A stretch of DNA of 64,000 bases from Triglochin maritima (lineage: Eukaryota > Streptophyta > Magnoliopsida > Alismatales > Juncaginaceae): positions 1,748,501-1,812,500 of the forward strand of contig OY821790.1 in NCBI GenBank assembly GCA_963682175.1. The letters run 5' to 3'. The notes under the pieces are model-generated. The model was not told the DNA's origin and made no database searches. It worked only from the letters and a program-made list of their open reading frames with translations. Of the stretch, positions 46,252 to 58,550 are shown one piece after another. The position numbers were made by a program, and so were the translations under genes. Positions within the stretch are counted from its first letter, which is position 1. Each line of letters opens with the position of its first letter.

Positions 46252-48086
46252 ATGGATGATGTTGCCGAGCGAGCCTCCAAAACCCGTCGGATCGCTGAAG
46301 ACGCCACCCAATCCAATCTTTCGTCCAACTAATCATCGGCGGAGGAAACGAAGATGAAAATGAAAGAAATCCTGGAAGAGATCCCGAACACAAAGAATAT
46401 TTTGCTGTCGACGTACAAGGACGAGGTCAAGGCGATATACGCCCGTATCATTACCGACTTCGGACTCGACCCGGACGCCATCTATCCCTTAACTCTGGGG
46501 GTCCAACTCGAACGGGAGATGGTTCCATTCGCAGACGATGTATACTCCTACGAACAGGACCTGGAGTCGAGTGGCACGACCGCAGAAACGCTGACGATGG
46601 ATCAATGGCGTGCTCAGCTACTGCGCTTCTGCCCTTCTGTTCTCCGTATTATCAAGTTATTCCCCGTACCAATATCTTATCACTTGGGTAGAAGCTTGGT
46701 GATTGCAAGAAAGAACTTCCAAGAAGATGCCGCCAAACAACAGATTTCAGAGTTCGCAGATTACGTGCTTAACCAAGGCGGTTTTATTGTAAGCTCCGGC
46801 CCAAATCGATTTGATTACTTTTGTTTATAACCTACTATGATTGACGTCTTTTGCTAACACCTGCGCATGCTTTCAATGATGCAGGTTCCCAGCGTATTTT
46901 GTGTTACGCAGCTTGTGGTGTTAAACCGTTGCTTCCCTCTTCTTACACCCTTGGTTTGCTACCATGCCTTCCTGGTTGGCTTTTGTCCTTTCTCCTCGAT
47001 CCTTCTGTTGTTTTTTGTTTCCAGTTTTTAGCTAAACTTAAATTAAATTATACTCATACATGTGTTACCCTTGTTGCATACATGTGCACTATTCTGTTGT
47101 TTTGTTAACATTGAAACGACAAACACAAACATCACCTTTCGCAGTACCAGGCATTCCTATGGTAGTTGTGACTTTTGACTTGATATCTGAATTTTATTGG
47201 TTCAGTTTATCATGAACGAGCTTTATATTTGCACGTAAAGCACCGATCAAAAAAGCAATTGCATGTAAGGTAATTGTGCATCGAAAGTTGATAAAATGTG
47301 ATTATTTAGCATGTCGGATGTTCCGATTTCATGGTCTTTCCATAACTATTCCCTAAAGGTATTTACTATTTACCCATATTGTACTTTATTTCAGCTTTAT
47401 GATATGGCTTACATTGTGAAGGCATTGCCACAGTCAAATTTGACATGCATTTTCCCCATGTGATATGATTTATAACCAATTCTACGGTGTATTTTTATAA
47501 TTAATCTGTCTTCATTCTTACTCTTGTGATGCTTTTGTCGAGACTTAAGCCCTTTGTTTTCTTCTCGTTTTGGTCAGTGGACAGAAAACTTATCTACGCT
47601 AGAGGTGTATTACCTTGTTTATTAACAGTAACATGGTTATGTATCCATCCAAACAACTCACTCTTTGCAATTTGCAGCTTCTTCTCGAATTGATCGTTGA
47701 ATGTGCAGACTCCTCAGAGTCTCCTGAGGTACTCAATCTTTTGATTTTCTTTATATTGTTTGTTCTTTCTCCTCGTTTTGTTAAGTCACCAACATTGCAG
47801 GTTATGATGAACACTGTGAAGCAAAAGATTGAAGATGGCTTCCTTTTACGTAAGAATCATTTTTGTTGTTGTTTCACCAATTTGAAGAACCTTTTACGCC
47901 TGATAGTGTTAATTGTCAAATTTGTGAACTCTTCATCAACCAGGGGCTTTGGATTATGAATCTAAACTACTGGCTGATAACAAGGACCTTTGGGAGCATA
48001 TGTTGGCTGAACATACTGATGTATTATTGGATGAGGATCATGAGACCGAAAATTGGGAGACTGATGGCTCAACATTGGGAGACTAA
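46252..48086 (+). CDS. Spliced host gene of unknown function, with an in-frame stop after the first ATG
   Basis: Proposed exons: 46252-46788, 46885-46953, 47678-47728, 47801-47849, 47944-48086, all with GT/AG borders and matching phases. A 27-nt microexon at about 47579-47605 (WTENLSTLE) is also possible. The first ATG opens MDDVAERASKTRRIAEDA but meets TAA at 46330-46332. The same frame then continues through SSAEETKMKMKEILEEIP, so either translation starts at 46354 (about 248 aa) or the gene is damaged. The protein has an acidic N-terminal half, a helical middle (WRAQLLRFCPSVLRIIKLF), a hydrophobic stretch over the exon 1-2 junction, and a very acidic C-terminus (DVLLDEDHETENWETDG). I do not recognise the family. 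Consistent splicing and codon continuity make a real gene likely; whether it still works is open. Confidence 0.65.
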
Positions 48087-48869
48087 AAATTTTCTATCTT
48101 CTCGTCACCCTTGTGGACAAATTCAAGGATGACGACGATGATGGTGACATATCTTCCTTTTGTGATCTCGATTGCATTGCACTAGTATTATACTTTTCTC
48201 TTGTGGTGTGGATTGTAACGTGTAAGACTTCGATGCTTTTAAACCTTACAAACATGTGACTTCTTAGATGTGGTATGCTATATCTTGCTACCTGTTTTGA
48301 TGTTCACAACTTCTAACTAAATACAGATGCTCATCTGATATACTTCTTATTGCCCAGCTGAAATATTTTTATCATTGAGGACAGTCTTATGTCTATAAGA
48401 TTTCAGTAAGATATTGCACATTTTATTGTTATATTAGATACTAATTGATTTGTATAAGATATTATATATGGTAGATCGTATGCTCAAGATTCCCAACTTG
48501 CTTCACGTCTCTACGGGATCTGGCAACAATTTTTTTTTTTAGGATAGGAAGTGAGTTTTTGTTCGATGAATTTCTATTTTATTCCCTGGATTTATCAATT
48601 TTATTGGTGAACGAGTCAACGACTAATCTTAGACTCGGCCAAAATAATTTGATTTATGATATGTTTGGATAGGAGAGAAATGGAAAGAAAGTAAGGTTTC
48701 TTTTCTGTATAACAACTAAATGTACATTTTAAAGCATTAAATTGGATTTCCTTTTTACATGTTAAAATTTGGATTTCTTTATCATTATTAAGAGGTAGGG
48801 AAATTTTTACTAAGAAAATTTACCTTCTGTACTTAATATAATCTGCAAAGATTAGTTTATAGGGAAATG
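48087..48869 (+). other. 3' flank of the 46252 gene and AT-rich spacer
   Basis: Holds the likely 3' UTR (TGACGACGACGATGATGG just after the stop) and then non-coding AT-rich DNA. No gene seen. Confidence 0.5.
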
Positions 48870-49165
48870 CTAAGTGCTCTTATTTGTGCGTTCTTTTCTG
48901 GATTTTTGGGCAAAATTCTAGATATATTGGGGATATAATGATCTCTGATACTCGTCTTCTCAGATATTTCTGGTTGGTTATCTTCATTCCTGGTTTAATG
49001 TATATCTAAGGTAATCGAATATATCTTTGATAACCAGATATATCTGGGAATAACCAGATATATCTGAGAAGACGTGGAATGTCAGAAGCATTATATGTCA
49101 GAGATCATTTTATCTCCAGATATATCTAGGATTTTGCCCAATAGTCTAAAAAAGAGCTCACACTG
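48870..49165. mobile_element. Foldback MITE with long inverted repeats
   Basis: Left arm GGGCAAAATTCTAGATATA (from 48908) is the near-perfect inverse of the right arm ending GATTTTGCCC at 49139. The inner part also folds: CGTCTTCTCAGATAT (48953) against ATATCTGAGAAGACG (about 49060-49074). Almost the whole element can form one hairpin. The outer ends (AAGTGCTCTTATTT and AAAAAAGAGCTCAC) are less well matched, so the exact borders and target duplication are not certain. No ORF. Confidence 0.75.
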
Positions 49166-49599
49166 TCATAGTTTATATCATACTAGTGCAGAACCTGTCT
49201 GGTGTGGTGCGTTGGTATAGTTTGGACACCAGTTCAAACCATGTATTGTAAATGTTCCTGTAACATTGCAGCTTAACAATATATTTTGTGTATTAGAAGT
49301 AACAATTAAAGAATACGAATACCTGACTTCCGAAACAAACATTTTGCTCCAGCAAATAATATAACAAATAAGAACACATTCTTAAAACATTTTTTTTCTT
49401 CCTCCGTCGGCTCATTACGATTCGAACTTTAAATACTTGGTTATTCTTCCGAAATGAATTTCATGTTTGTAAATAGTTTATCTCTACAAATGTCCGTCCT
49501 CTTTATGACTCTTTAAGACTATTGGCTTGTCCAAAGTTGTAAACATAATAAAAATGAAGAACCCCAATGTTTTGTTCATGTCATACTTTAAATGAATAT

Positions 49600-49670
49600 A
49601 CCAACCGGAGTTAGCTCAGATAGGAGATTTCTGGTCTTTAGATAGTCAAAATCAGTAATCGAATCCTAAC
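49600..49670 (+). mobile_element. Possible degenerate SINE head
   Basis: GGAGTTAGCTCAGATAGGAG resembles a tRNA A box and TAATCGAATCCT, 45 bp later, a B box. No clear tail or duplication was found. Confidence 0.3.
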
Positions 49671-50000
49671 GGTCGGATTCTAATGTTTGTTAGATAAAAT
49701 TAAAAAATGAATATTAACATGTGGAAACATGCACTATGCAAAGACTTTTTCTCACTCTTAGTAGAGAGTACTCTCCGGGAATGCATCCTTGAGATACATT
49801 AAAATTGAAATATACATTGCATCAACAAATGGGATCTAACATAAGTAATTGTAATGATCCATCAATTTTTTATTGGTACTTCTTGTGAGATTTGCAATAA
49901 TCTTGAAGTCCTCTTCCGAACAATGTACATGCGAATGAGACACTTAGTCAACCCCCCAGCTTCAACCTAGGCCTGAACCAACTGAATGCACCGATGGAGA

Positions 50001-50761
50001 TGTTGGATCTCGATGACCTTCTAATTCAATCCCTAGCATGCTCTACTCGAACAAGTATGCAGCGGAAACAATAAACAAAATGAGTAGAGCAAACCACAAG
50101 TAGACCAGAGATTTTTATAGATATGTTCGACACCCCAAAGGTCCTCGTCCTCTCTTATGAGTCATTCTCGACCCCACGAGATGTACCCACATATCCACTA
50201 ATCTGGTCTCTGTTTTGGGCCAAGATCAAACATTCTACAAAAGTGAGCTCGCAACAACCCTTGCCAAACTCGATGTCTTCCTCTCACAACTCGAGAGGGA
50301 AACTTCCACCGAATCTTTACAACCTTTGAACAACAACAATGGAATGGTAACACTCTAGCTTGAGCACACTTTGATTGGTTTGGTGATGATAAAAAATGTG
50401 GAGTTTAAGCTTAGAGTATATTTAGTCTCTTAAGTGAGAGAGAGATTTCTCCAAGGATTGAGCCTTTTGGTAGTTGGAGAGATGTGACTAAACAGGGTTT
50501 AGGACATCTATTTATAGCCCCCAAAAAATTATATAGCCGTTGGGGCAAGGAATGGGCCAATTCCTAAAGACAAGTAAAAGTTAAGTTGCCAGGATTGGGC
50601 TACACGGTCGACCATTTCACTTGACTTAAGTGAACGGTCGAGCCGATTGTGCGATCGGTCGAACAAACTAAGATTGGGCTAGGAGTTATTCTACTATTCT
50701 TAAGGTCAACGGTCGACCGATCGGTTCTAATATAATCCTTGGAAATTACTGTTTTCTAACA
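50001..50761 (-). mobile_element. Solo copia-type LTR (761 bp)
   Basis: TGTTGGATCTCG...TTTTCTAACA. On the minus strand it has GGTCGACC motifs, then the TATA box CTATAAATAG (about 50508-50517), then GCTTAAAC and other R/U5-like sequence ending in TTTCCGCTGC and CGAGATCCAACA. No matching LTR or internal domain lies nearby. Five-base flanks (GGAGA and GGTTT) do not match. Confidence 0.7.
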
Positions 50762-52278
50762 GGTTTGGTTTGGAGGTCTTGTTCTTCCCTTTCCCAACAA
50801 AAGGAAAATGTTCAGTATGAATCATTATGGCCATTAACTAAGTTGGAGGATGAAGAGCTTAACTTCGATCTCGATGTTGTGGATATTTCAAGGCTTAAGA
50901 TCAACTTTTTCCTCTAGAAGGTTGGAATTTATTGATAACTAAAAGATCAAGTTACAGGATATATAGATAAGAAAAGTAACAAGATTCTTCGTTACCATTT
51001 CTTTTGTTCTGAAGAGGCATATACTAAATCAATAAATCTAACAATGAAATGAATTATTTTCGCCAAGTCAAGACAAGTTCTGGAGAGTTTGTGAACGTCT
51101 TCGCCTCTGTTTTTATATGGTTTTACACAGTTGGTTAATTTTTTTTACGTAAGTAGTGCCATCTTATTAACTTTTTAACTTTTTTTACTTTAAAATAAAT
51201 AACATTCTTGTTACAAACGAAAATGAGTCACTCAATCACTTGACAAAAGAGTATGGCAATTGGCAATACATGCGTATCCTCCTTTCTCATGGTCGTGTAA
51301 ATTTATTTCAAGTTACCGAACTTCAAGAGATGCAAGTAAAATCTAAAACTTGGGAAGTTGTCGGAAGTAAAAGAATCAAATCGCAGTTGTACATATGATC
51401 GTCTCCCATTTAAATTGGAAGCAAAAAAAAATCATTACAAAGAACATTATGATTCTCTAGCACTTCACAACTCAGTTGCCGGATATCTCATCTCAGTTGC
51501 TGCATGTACTTTACATTGGAGAAAAACTGAATAAGTATGTAGAACAAGGTATCCTCTCCGTCATCGCGCCTTATTCAAGACTCGGAACGTATTCCAGGCT
51601 CATGTCGAAAATCACGGGGCTGTTTGGTGCGACTCTAGGCCGACCGACCGTGTGCCGAAGTGAGACCTTTTGAAAACACCAACTGCTAATAAACACCAAA
51701 GAAGAGAAAAAGTGCGTGGGATCCAACTGTCATTAACTGTCTAGCTAAACTAAATGAAAAATGCATTTATATAATCTGGTTCAGTTAGCTCGTCCGTGAT
51801 GATTAGAATTAATTGCTTCGATAAAACAGGCGTAAAGGTCAGCCAAACGTAATTTTTTTATTTCGTTGGTTTTATTTTGCAAATGGTACACATTACCTTA
51901 TGTTTTTTTTCTCCTTCATTTTCAAAAAAATAACTACATATTACAGATGAGATGTGTCACATGAATCAATTACTAGTACAATATGAATTAGGCTCATACC
52001 AGCAAATCCTACACCAGAAGAAGCAATTCCCTTTAGTGAATTACATTATCCTCATTAGGTAGGCAGAAGTACTTACAGAGCCGGGAATGTACAAGCGATG
52101 CTTTCCTCCAACTTTCATTGTCAATATCCCTATATCCAGTCCCTTGATCACCTACTCTACCATGAAAAGGAAAACTCATTACAATCATCATGATACATCT
52201 GATAATTAAGCAATGCCACAATTCTGTTCAAGTCAAATCCGAACAAAGAAACAAGTTACTTAAACATATACTACAACA
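50762..52278. other. Spacer with a short unassigned open stretch
   Basis: 50770-50917 is open on the plus strand (KENVQYESLWPLTKLEDEEL) and could be a gene or transposon remnant, with no known family. The rest shows nothing supportable. Confidence 0.35.
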
Positions 52279-52317
52279 ATGAGGTATGAATGTGTGATAG
52301 TAACATTTGACTCAAGT

Positions 52318-52584
52318 AATGAGATATTCTTACGTTTACTCTCTGATAAGCTTGCACCTAAGTCAGACAAATGTATTTTTTGTGTGGGTTATCCCAAAGA
52401 AACTAAGGGCTATTACTTCTATAACCAGTCAGAGAACAAAGTGTTTGTTGCTCGTGATTGTGTCTTTTTGGAAAATAAATTTCTTTCCAAACAAACAAGT
52501 GGGAGTAATGTAGTTCTCGAAGAAATTCGAGAAGAGCAACAAATAGATGTGGTTCATGTTGGCTTTTTGGCTAATAATCGTTAA
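52318..52584 (+). pseudogene. Copia integrase C-terminal fragment
   Basis: Encodes KLAPKSDKCIFCVGYPKETKG followed by VFVARDCVFLENKFL, a typical stretch of plant copia polyprotein between integrase and reverse transcriptase. One residue is inserted (CIFCVGY against the usual CIFVGY). The frame ends at TAA 52582-52584 and no reverse transcriptase follows, so it is a remnant. Confidence 0.85.
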
Positions 52585-52639
52585 TCCGTTTTGATAATTA
52601 ATCAACATATCAATAAACACACGTATCAATTAAAAGATC

Positions 52640-53960
52640 ATTGCTTGCATATACGTGTATTATCTAACGTTTCAGGAATCAAGTTTGAGTTGAATTGAAA
52701 GATGAAGATTGAAGCGTAGCTAGGTTTAAATTCCATGTATTTAGGTTACAAATGTAACTTGGCACTTGAAATCTTTGATTCATTGCATTGCATAACACTT
52801 AGAATACCTATAGAAGTCTCACACTACTTTCCAACTATCTTAGGCTTCAATAGAAAATCATCGAAACTCATTAGAATTGTAGAACAGGAAATCTGCACCC
52901 AAACGGTCGACCGGTAGAACCACTTGGTTCGACCGAATTTCAACAGACCTTCCCAGGAAACTTAATCTGTCCAAAACGATCGACCAACATACATTTCCCG
53001 TTCGACCGTGCCTCCTATTTGGTTTGCTTGTCTGAAATCGGTCGACCAGAATATACATTCTGTTCGACCGTTTCTTCAATCCTCTTTGACTGTCTGAACT
53101 CGGTCGACCGAAACCCTTGTCGAGTGATAGGAATTAGTTTATCCTATACAAATCCCTCAGCCTATTAGTTGTCGACACGTGTCTGGTTAGTGAGACTTTC
53201 GGTCGACCGAAACCTTGTTTTTGTTCGATCGATTACATTCCGTATTCGTATTAAATATGACCGTTATACTTGTCGTATACTCCAACGGTCGTATACACAT
53301 TTCTCACCTAACCCCTCTTTTGTATTTGGTGGACCGAACTTTCCTTCACGATCGACCGAGTCTTGAAAACTTCCCAGACCCATTCTTACTGGGCGTTTTC
53401 GATCAAACCATAAACTCATTCTGTTCGACCGATTGCATTTGTTTTAATCCTCTCTAAAATCCAACACGACAACCGATCGACCGAAACTCTACTCACGGTT
53501 GACCGATACTTATATCTTTTCCGGATCCAGTCCTACTGGTCATTTTCGGTCGAACTGGTGTTCCAAACCGTTCAACCGATAACTTAAGTTCTAGCCATAT
53601 TAGATCGACCATTTGCATCTTCGCTCGACCAATCCTTGCACAGTTGCATTCCGGTCGACCGTGTTAGTCTATCCGGTCGACCGTTCGTGTCCTGAAATGT
53701 GTCCTGTCACTTCCTGACTTGTGTTTTCTTGCACATCCTTTCACCATTTCAATCCCAACGGCTAGAACTAGTTTAGAGCTTATAAATAGAGCTGAGAACA
53801 CTCATACAAACTTCACCAATCCTTCTCTAAGCTCAAATCTCATTACTACTCTCAATTTGCTCTAAACGCTTGTGCTCACATCTTCTCACTTGAAATCACC
53901 ATCTTTTGATTGCATCATTCATTTCAAGTGCTCAAGATTAGTTGCTGAAGTATTAGTCTT
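52640..53960 (+). repeat. LTR-like tract with dense GGTCGACC motifs and a TATA box
   Basis: Between about 52903 and 53690 there are over 20 GGTCGACCG, TTCGACCG or GATCGACC motifs. These are followed by CCAACGGCTAGAAC, TATAAATAG (about 53782) and a CT-rich leader-like part, the usual order of a plant copia LTR promoter. LTR ends could not be fixed. It lies between the copia pol fragment and the LTR at 54195. Confidence 0.5.
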
Positions 53961-54194
53961 CAAAAGTTGAATAGGATGGTTGTCTTTGGGCCTCTTGGAG
54001 AGTGAAAACTGAAATGCATGGCCGTGCTCAAATGGATTAAAAGTTAATCATTTGTTTCAGCAGTTTTGTACTCGGATTTCAAGAAATGGTCTGAACGGAA
54101 TGGGATGACATACTATCTTACCTGATGTTCAGATCAAGACAATAAGAGACAAAGGAATTTATTATTGCACATTTGTTAAGAACAAGTGGGAGAT

Positions 54195-54721
54195 TGAAGG
54201 AGGTGTCCTTTAATCAAGATGGCAATGAATAAATAGTTTAAAGGAAAATTAATCTGATTACATTAGGGGTCGTAATGTTTAGCTAGAAACCAATTACGAT
54301 CTACGTGTCAATTATTGTATGCGTTACTAATATAATCGGATCCTATAAGGGTACGTTACACACATTAGAATCTATGGGCTAAACAAATGGATGGCTAAGA
54401 GTCCATTAAGCTCACTTACCTAATGAGATTAGGGTTAGCTTAAGAGAGGTCTATAAATATATGGAAAAGAAGAGAAAAAAGTGTGCAATATATTTCTCAC
54501 CTAAAAAAGTTTAGTCCGTGGTTCGTGTATCCCGAGTAGAGGAATCACATTTGTGATTCTCCGCACCTCCTCCGTGAGCGAAAGAAAGTCACGCATCAAA
54601 GATATAAATGATTGTACGTTAGTTTTTCTCATTATTATCATGTGCATGGATCTTGGATGATTGATGAATTTAGAAATCGTTGTTATGTTATTTTTCCGCT
54701 GCGATTTCATCTAACCCAACA
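54195..54721 (+). mobile_element. Copia-type 3' LTR with purine tract
   Basis: TGAAGGAGGTGTCC...CTAACCCAACA, 527 bp, preceded by AACAAGTGGGAGAT (54181-54194), the typical copia purine tract. Inside are a TATA region (TCTATAAATATATGG, about 54450) and the end TTTTCCGCTGCGATTTCATC. With the pol fragment upstream this marks an old plus-strand copia element whose middle is lost or rearranged. Confidence 0.7.
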
Positions 54722-55277
54722 GTGCACGTTAACCCAACAAGTCCAAGTGATCCTACACCAGTGACCAACATAATTTGATTCAGAAAAACAAACTAGTCAA
54801 TAAGACGTAGCTTAAATGAGAAAAATGCCACACACTCGTAATCCTTCACAAATTTCAAGGTCTCTAAGATTGACTCATTACATAAATTTATGAACGTTTT
54901 GGAAATACAATAGGATTGTTTGACCCTCACCCTTGTTCAATGTCTTACATAATTAGATCATAGACCAACACTCGGATAGAATGTGTCGTGTCCTTTTTGA
55001 TGTTGAGAAAGATCTTAGAATGTCTCCAAATAAGTTGTTTTGGCAAGTCCTTCAAATTCAACCAGAAACAACAAGAAAGTCGTAGAAGTACAAAACCATC
55101 TTAGTTAATTAACTCTAACTTCAGAACTTCCTGCAAGATAGTAATTCGACGTTCACTTCCAAATTCCCGTTTAACTTTTCTAATCCTTTACTAGTGTAGG
55201 TTATCGTGACTTTTCCAGTGGAACTTTCCAAGCAATCCAACCACACAAAAGTTGGCTAAAAACTCTAATCTTAGATG
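54722..55277. other. Non-coding spacer
   Basis: AT-rich; nothing supportable seen. Confidence 0.4.
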
Positions 55278-55496
55278 TCAAGATTGTTTTCCTACAAAAC
55301 AATCAACCCAATGGCAAATGGAATTCATTACCAAGTTTCCAAGAAAATAAACTTCAAAAGTACACAAACATTTGATATTTTCAGACTTAAAAAGAGAGAG
55401 GCACAGACAGAAAACAAAGATGAGAAGAAAAAAAGTGGGTGAAAAAGGAATACCAAAACGATGAAGGAGAAGAGCTGAAGAAGAGGACGAGGCCAT
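55278..55496 (-). CDS. Possible small secreted or membrane-anchored protein, or first exon
   Basis: From an ATG at 55496: MASSSSSALLLHRFGIPFS, then a strong hydrophobic run (FFLLIFVFCLCLSLF), then about 35 polar residues. The start looks like a plant signal peptide. The ORF upstream of this ATG (to 55685) is probably 5' UTR and includes CTAGGGTTT-like sequence near 55650. No homology is recognised and no downstream exon was identified, so it may be chance. Confidence 0.3.
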   Translation of the reverse strand: MASSSSSALLLHRFGIPFSPTFFLLIFVFCLCLSLFKSENIKCLCTFEVYFLGNLVMNSICHWVDCFVGKQS

Positions 55497-55699
55497 GCTT
55501 GATAATTTGGAGGGAAGAAAAGAAGGGAAGAGTTGTGAATGGATAACAGACAACCAGAGATAGGCCACATGTGTGTTGTCATGGTTCCTCAGAAGAGAAT
55601 AGTGACTCCCCACGGATCCGGGTTGCACTGGATCCGAATATCCTACTTGAGCTAGGGTTTGATTTCCAATTTTTGGGGACTTCACTTTTAATTTTAGGA

Positions 55700-58320
55700 C
55701 TTCTAGAATTTGAATATTTCTTGGAGCTATCGATGGGCAGGATTTATACTAGTCAAATTTATGGGTGCGTTCGGATGGGATAAAACATCATTTCCATGTT
55801 AAAGTACTTGTCCAAGATTCTATTAGATCTAACAAGTCATTCGTTATATGATCAAAGAAGTTTGCTTCACTACGAAAGGCTATGTTATTCACCTCTTTCC
55901 AAATACACCAAAAGAAAGTCAAAATTAAGCAAGGTTAAGTAATCAACATAAGTATTCTCCTTGGGGATCGGTTTGTAGAAGTAAGAGAAACTTTAGAATT
56001 CCAATTTCAGGACTTGAAATTGAGATTTTTGATTGTATGTCATTACAAAATATTTTATTTCACTTTATGTCACCACTACACTAGTATTTATCCTAATACC
56101 GTTACCTTTTACAACTACTTTAGTCATTGAAAATGTAGGTCCCACTATTTCCCCACAATGCTGTCACATTTTCCTTTTCTTGGGGTAAATTGCAACCAAC
56201 CTCCCTAACTTCTATTTTTTGGAAATCAACCACAATTTCATCAAAATTATAATTAAGGACAAATTTTGAATAATTATGTTGAATAATTATTCTAACCACA
56301 ATTTCATCTTTACACTCCTAATAAAAGAGTATATCATCACTTTACACGATCCAACAACATTTTCAAGAAATTCAGGTAACTTTTCAAATGCATAAATTTT
56401 GTTATCGACAACCAAAAAAATAAATAATTAATTAAATGCTATTAATATCACTTAACATTCTCGCAAATGCATATGCAGAAGTCTGGATCCTCCTACTTTT
56501 TTCTTCATTTTTTCTAGGATCAGATTCCACGAGTTTCCCTCCCTTAGTGTGGGTTAGAGCCTTAGAGGTATCCTATGGCGATCAAAATGTAATTTCCCTA
56601 GTTGGCATGGAGAATGTTTTTAAAGAGTTCAATTCGCCTTGAAGTCATTTCAAGTAAAGTTATGAGATCGTGAAACTTTCGAAATTGTACTTCCAAAACT
56701 TCATTTGATTTTTCTACAAAATCAATCATCATAAATCATTCTAGAAGTTTAGTTCCTCCACATTGGGATTATTTTCCTACAAATAATCACATCCTTCATC
56801 AAACAACAAAGGACATGCTTCGTCAATTAAAGACTCGTCCAATCAGTATAAGCAATATTCCTAGAAAAGTTCCTAAGACCACCCCTACCCCAACTACAAA
56901 TCAAACTCAATCCTAACATTTCTCTCTGTCACGTCAGCACAACCACAAATACAACACAACACAAAAACCATCCACTATCACAACCCAACATTTCAACACT
57001 CTCTAATCCACGTCATTTCTTTTTACCTTTTTTATTCTTTAACAAGTATTCCACAAACTACATAATAAATTATTTTTGTAATTTATTAAACTAATAAAAT
57101 GATTTAAAAAAATCAAAATGAATTTAAAAATCAGAACAAATTTAAAAATATATATTAAAGGAGCCAATAGGCTGGAGGCACGTGGACCCCTACGTTGATG
57201 TTTGGAGACCAATCCTAGATAAAACATGAAAAAAAAATTACTTAAAATAAGTTCATTTCTCATTTTCAAAGTTCTTGTCCTCACGCTTCTGCCCAAAAAG
57301 GGGGTAGCGGAGGCAAAGGATTATTGTGGGTCATAGTCTTTTGCATCAAAGTGATTTTAATTATGTCAATTTTCACGACATTGCTTTTGTCGATTCACCA
57401 CATGTATCTTATTTCACATGAAATCTGATACATCATATGAACACAAAATCAAGTTTCTTGTTTTTCAGTTTTGTGGTGTGACCTATAGGAGAATCTAAGC
57501 TAAATTGGCAATGATATTAAACACTTTATATCACAAACTATAAGCGCTATCTAGCTATACATTATAGTCACCCAATTAGCAAAGATGTCTTGTTCACTCG
57601 AAGTAAACACGGTCCATTTAGTGATGTAAGAACATCACTTGTGCCTATCCTTTGCCTTATGATATTAAGAATATTATACAAAGTAGAAATGTTTCACCTT
57701 TGTATTCTATATTCATTTCTTGATCTCTTAAGCTAATTATAAATATGTAACTCAACACAAGTCACATTGTGCACATTATAATTTTGTTTTATCAATGGTC
57801 CCACTAATATCATCACTCAAGCTAATAAGGGCAATGACAATCTTTTGACTAACTATCTTTTCCAGTACAAGTCGAGTTCAACCAACTATTATTTTTATCA
57901 CTATGCTCATTGACAATTTTTGACAACAATTTCACGTGACAACACTTCTCACGTGAAAAGTTATAAGTCTCATATCTTTGGATTTAAGACATAGTGAAAG
58001 CATTAATGACATATAACACAAATCCATAATGTTTTACTTCCTAGGTCTATTCAATATATAAAAATAACTATTTTCCTCTTTTATATACTCGTGTCGTTAA
58101 ATATTTGTAGAGCTATAATAATCTTTAACCAACACGACAATCTTATCTATGTAATTAATATTCCATGTCAATTACCATGATTATGAATAACTTTTGATTT
58201 ATGTAAACCATTATCTTTTAGAGCGTTACAGTTAAGGACCAATAGTCTCTTCCTTAACACTTCTAAAAGATGAATACATTAATCAATGAACAAAATGTTT
58301 GCAAATCCAATTCATAATAA
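55700..58320. other. AT-rich gene-free tract
   Basis: No gene, LTR pair or RNA gene found. ORFs here are short and without recognisable motifs. Confidence 0.45.
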
Positions 58321-58410
58321 TTGACATATAAAAGTAAACTTTTAGAACACATTCCCTTCAGAAATATACATGTAATCACTACAACCTCCAAAAAGGGAAA
58401 CAAGATCACG

Positions 58411-58526
58411 TCCAGGGCCTTTTCACCTAACCACATCTACTGCGACCCAAGACCAGGGCTCCAGGACCTTTTCACCCAACCCCTATCACGTGGTCCATGT
58501 CCACCCCAGGGTTTTTTCACCCAACC
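58411..58526. repeat. Three imperfect 46-49-bp repeats
   Basis: CCAGGGCCTTTTCACCTAACC, CCAGGACCTTTTCACCCAACC and CCAGGGTTTTTTCACCCAACC start at about 58412, 58461 and 58507. They lie directly downstream of the gag fragment on the minus strand and read GWVKKPWG-like in its frame. Confidence 0.65.
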
Positions 58527-58550
58527 TGAACGCTCTAGTGTAGGTGGGCG

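Noticed and set aside
46075..46393. Minus-strand ORFs at the start of the host gene
   Set aside because: They overlap the TATA box, 5' UTR and first exon of a spliced plus-strand gene.
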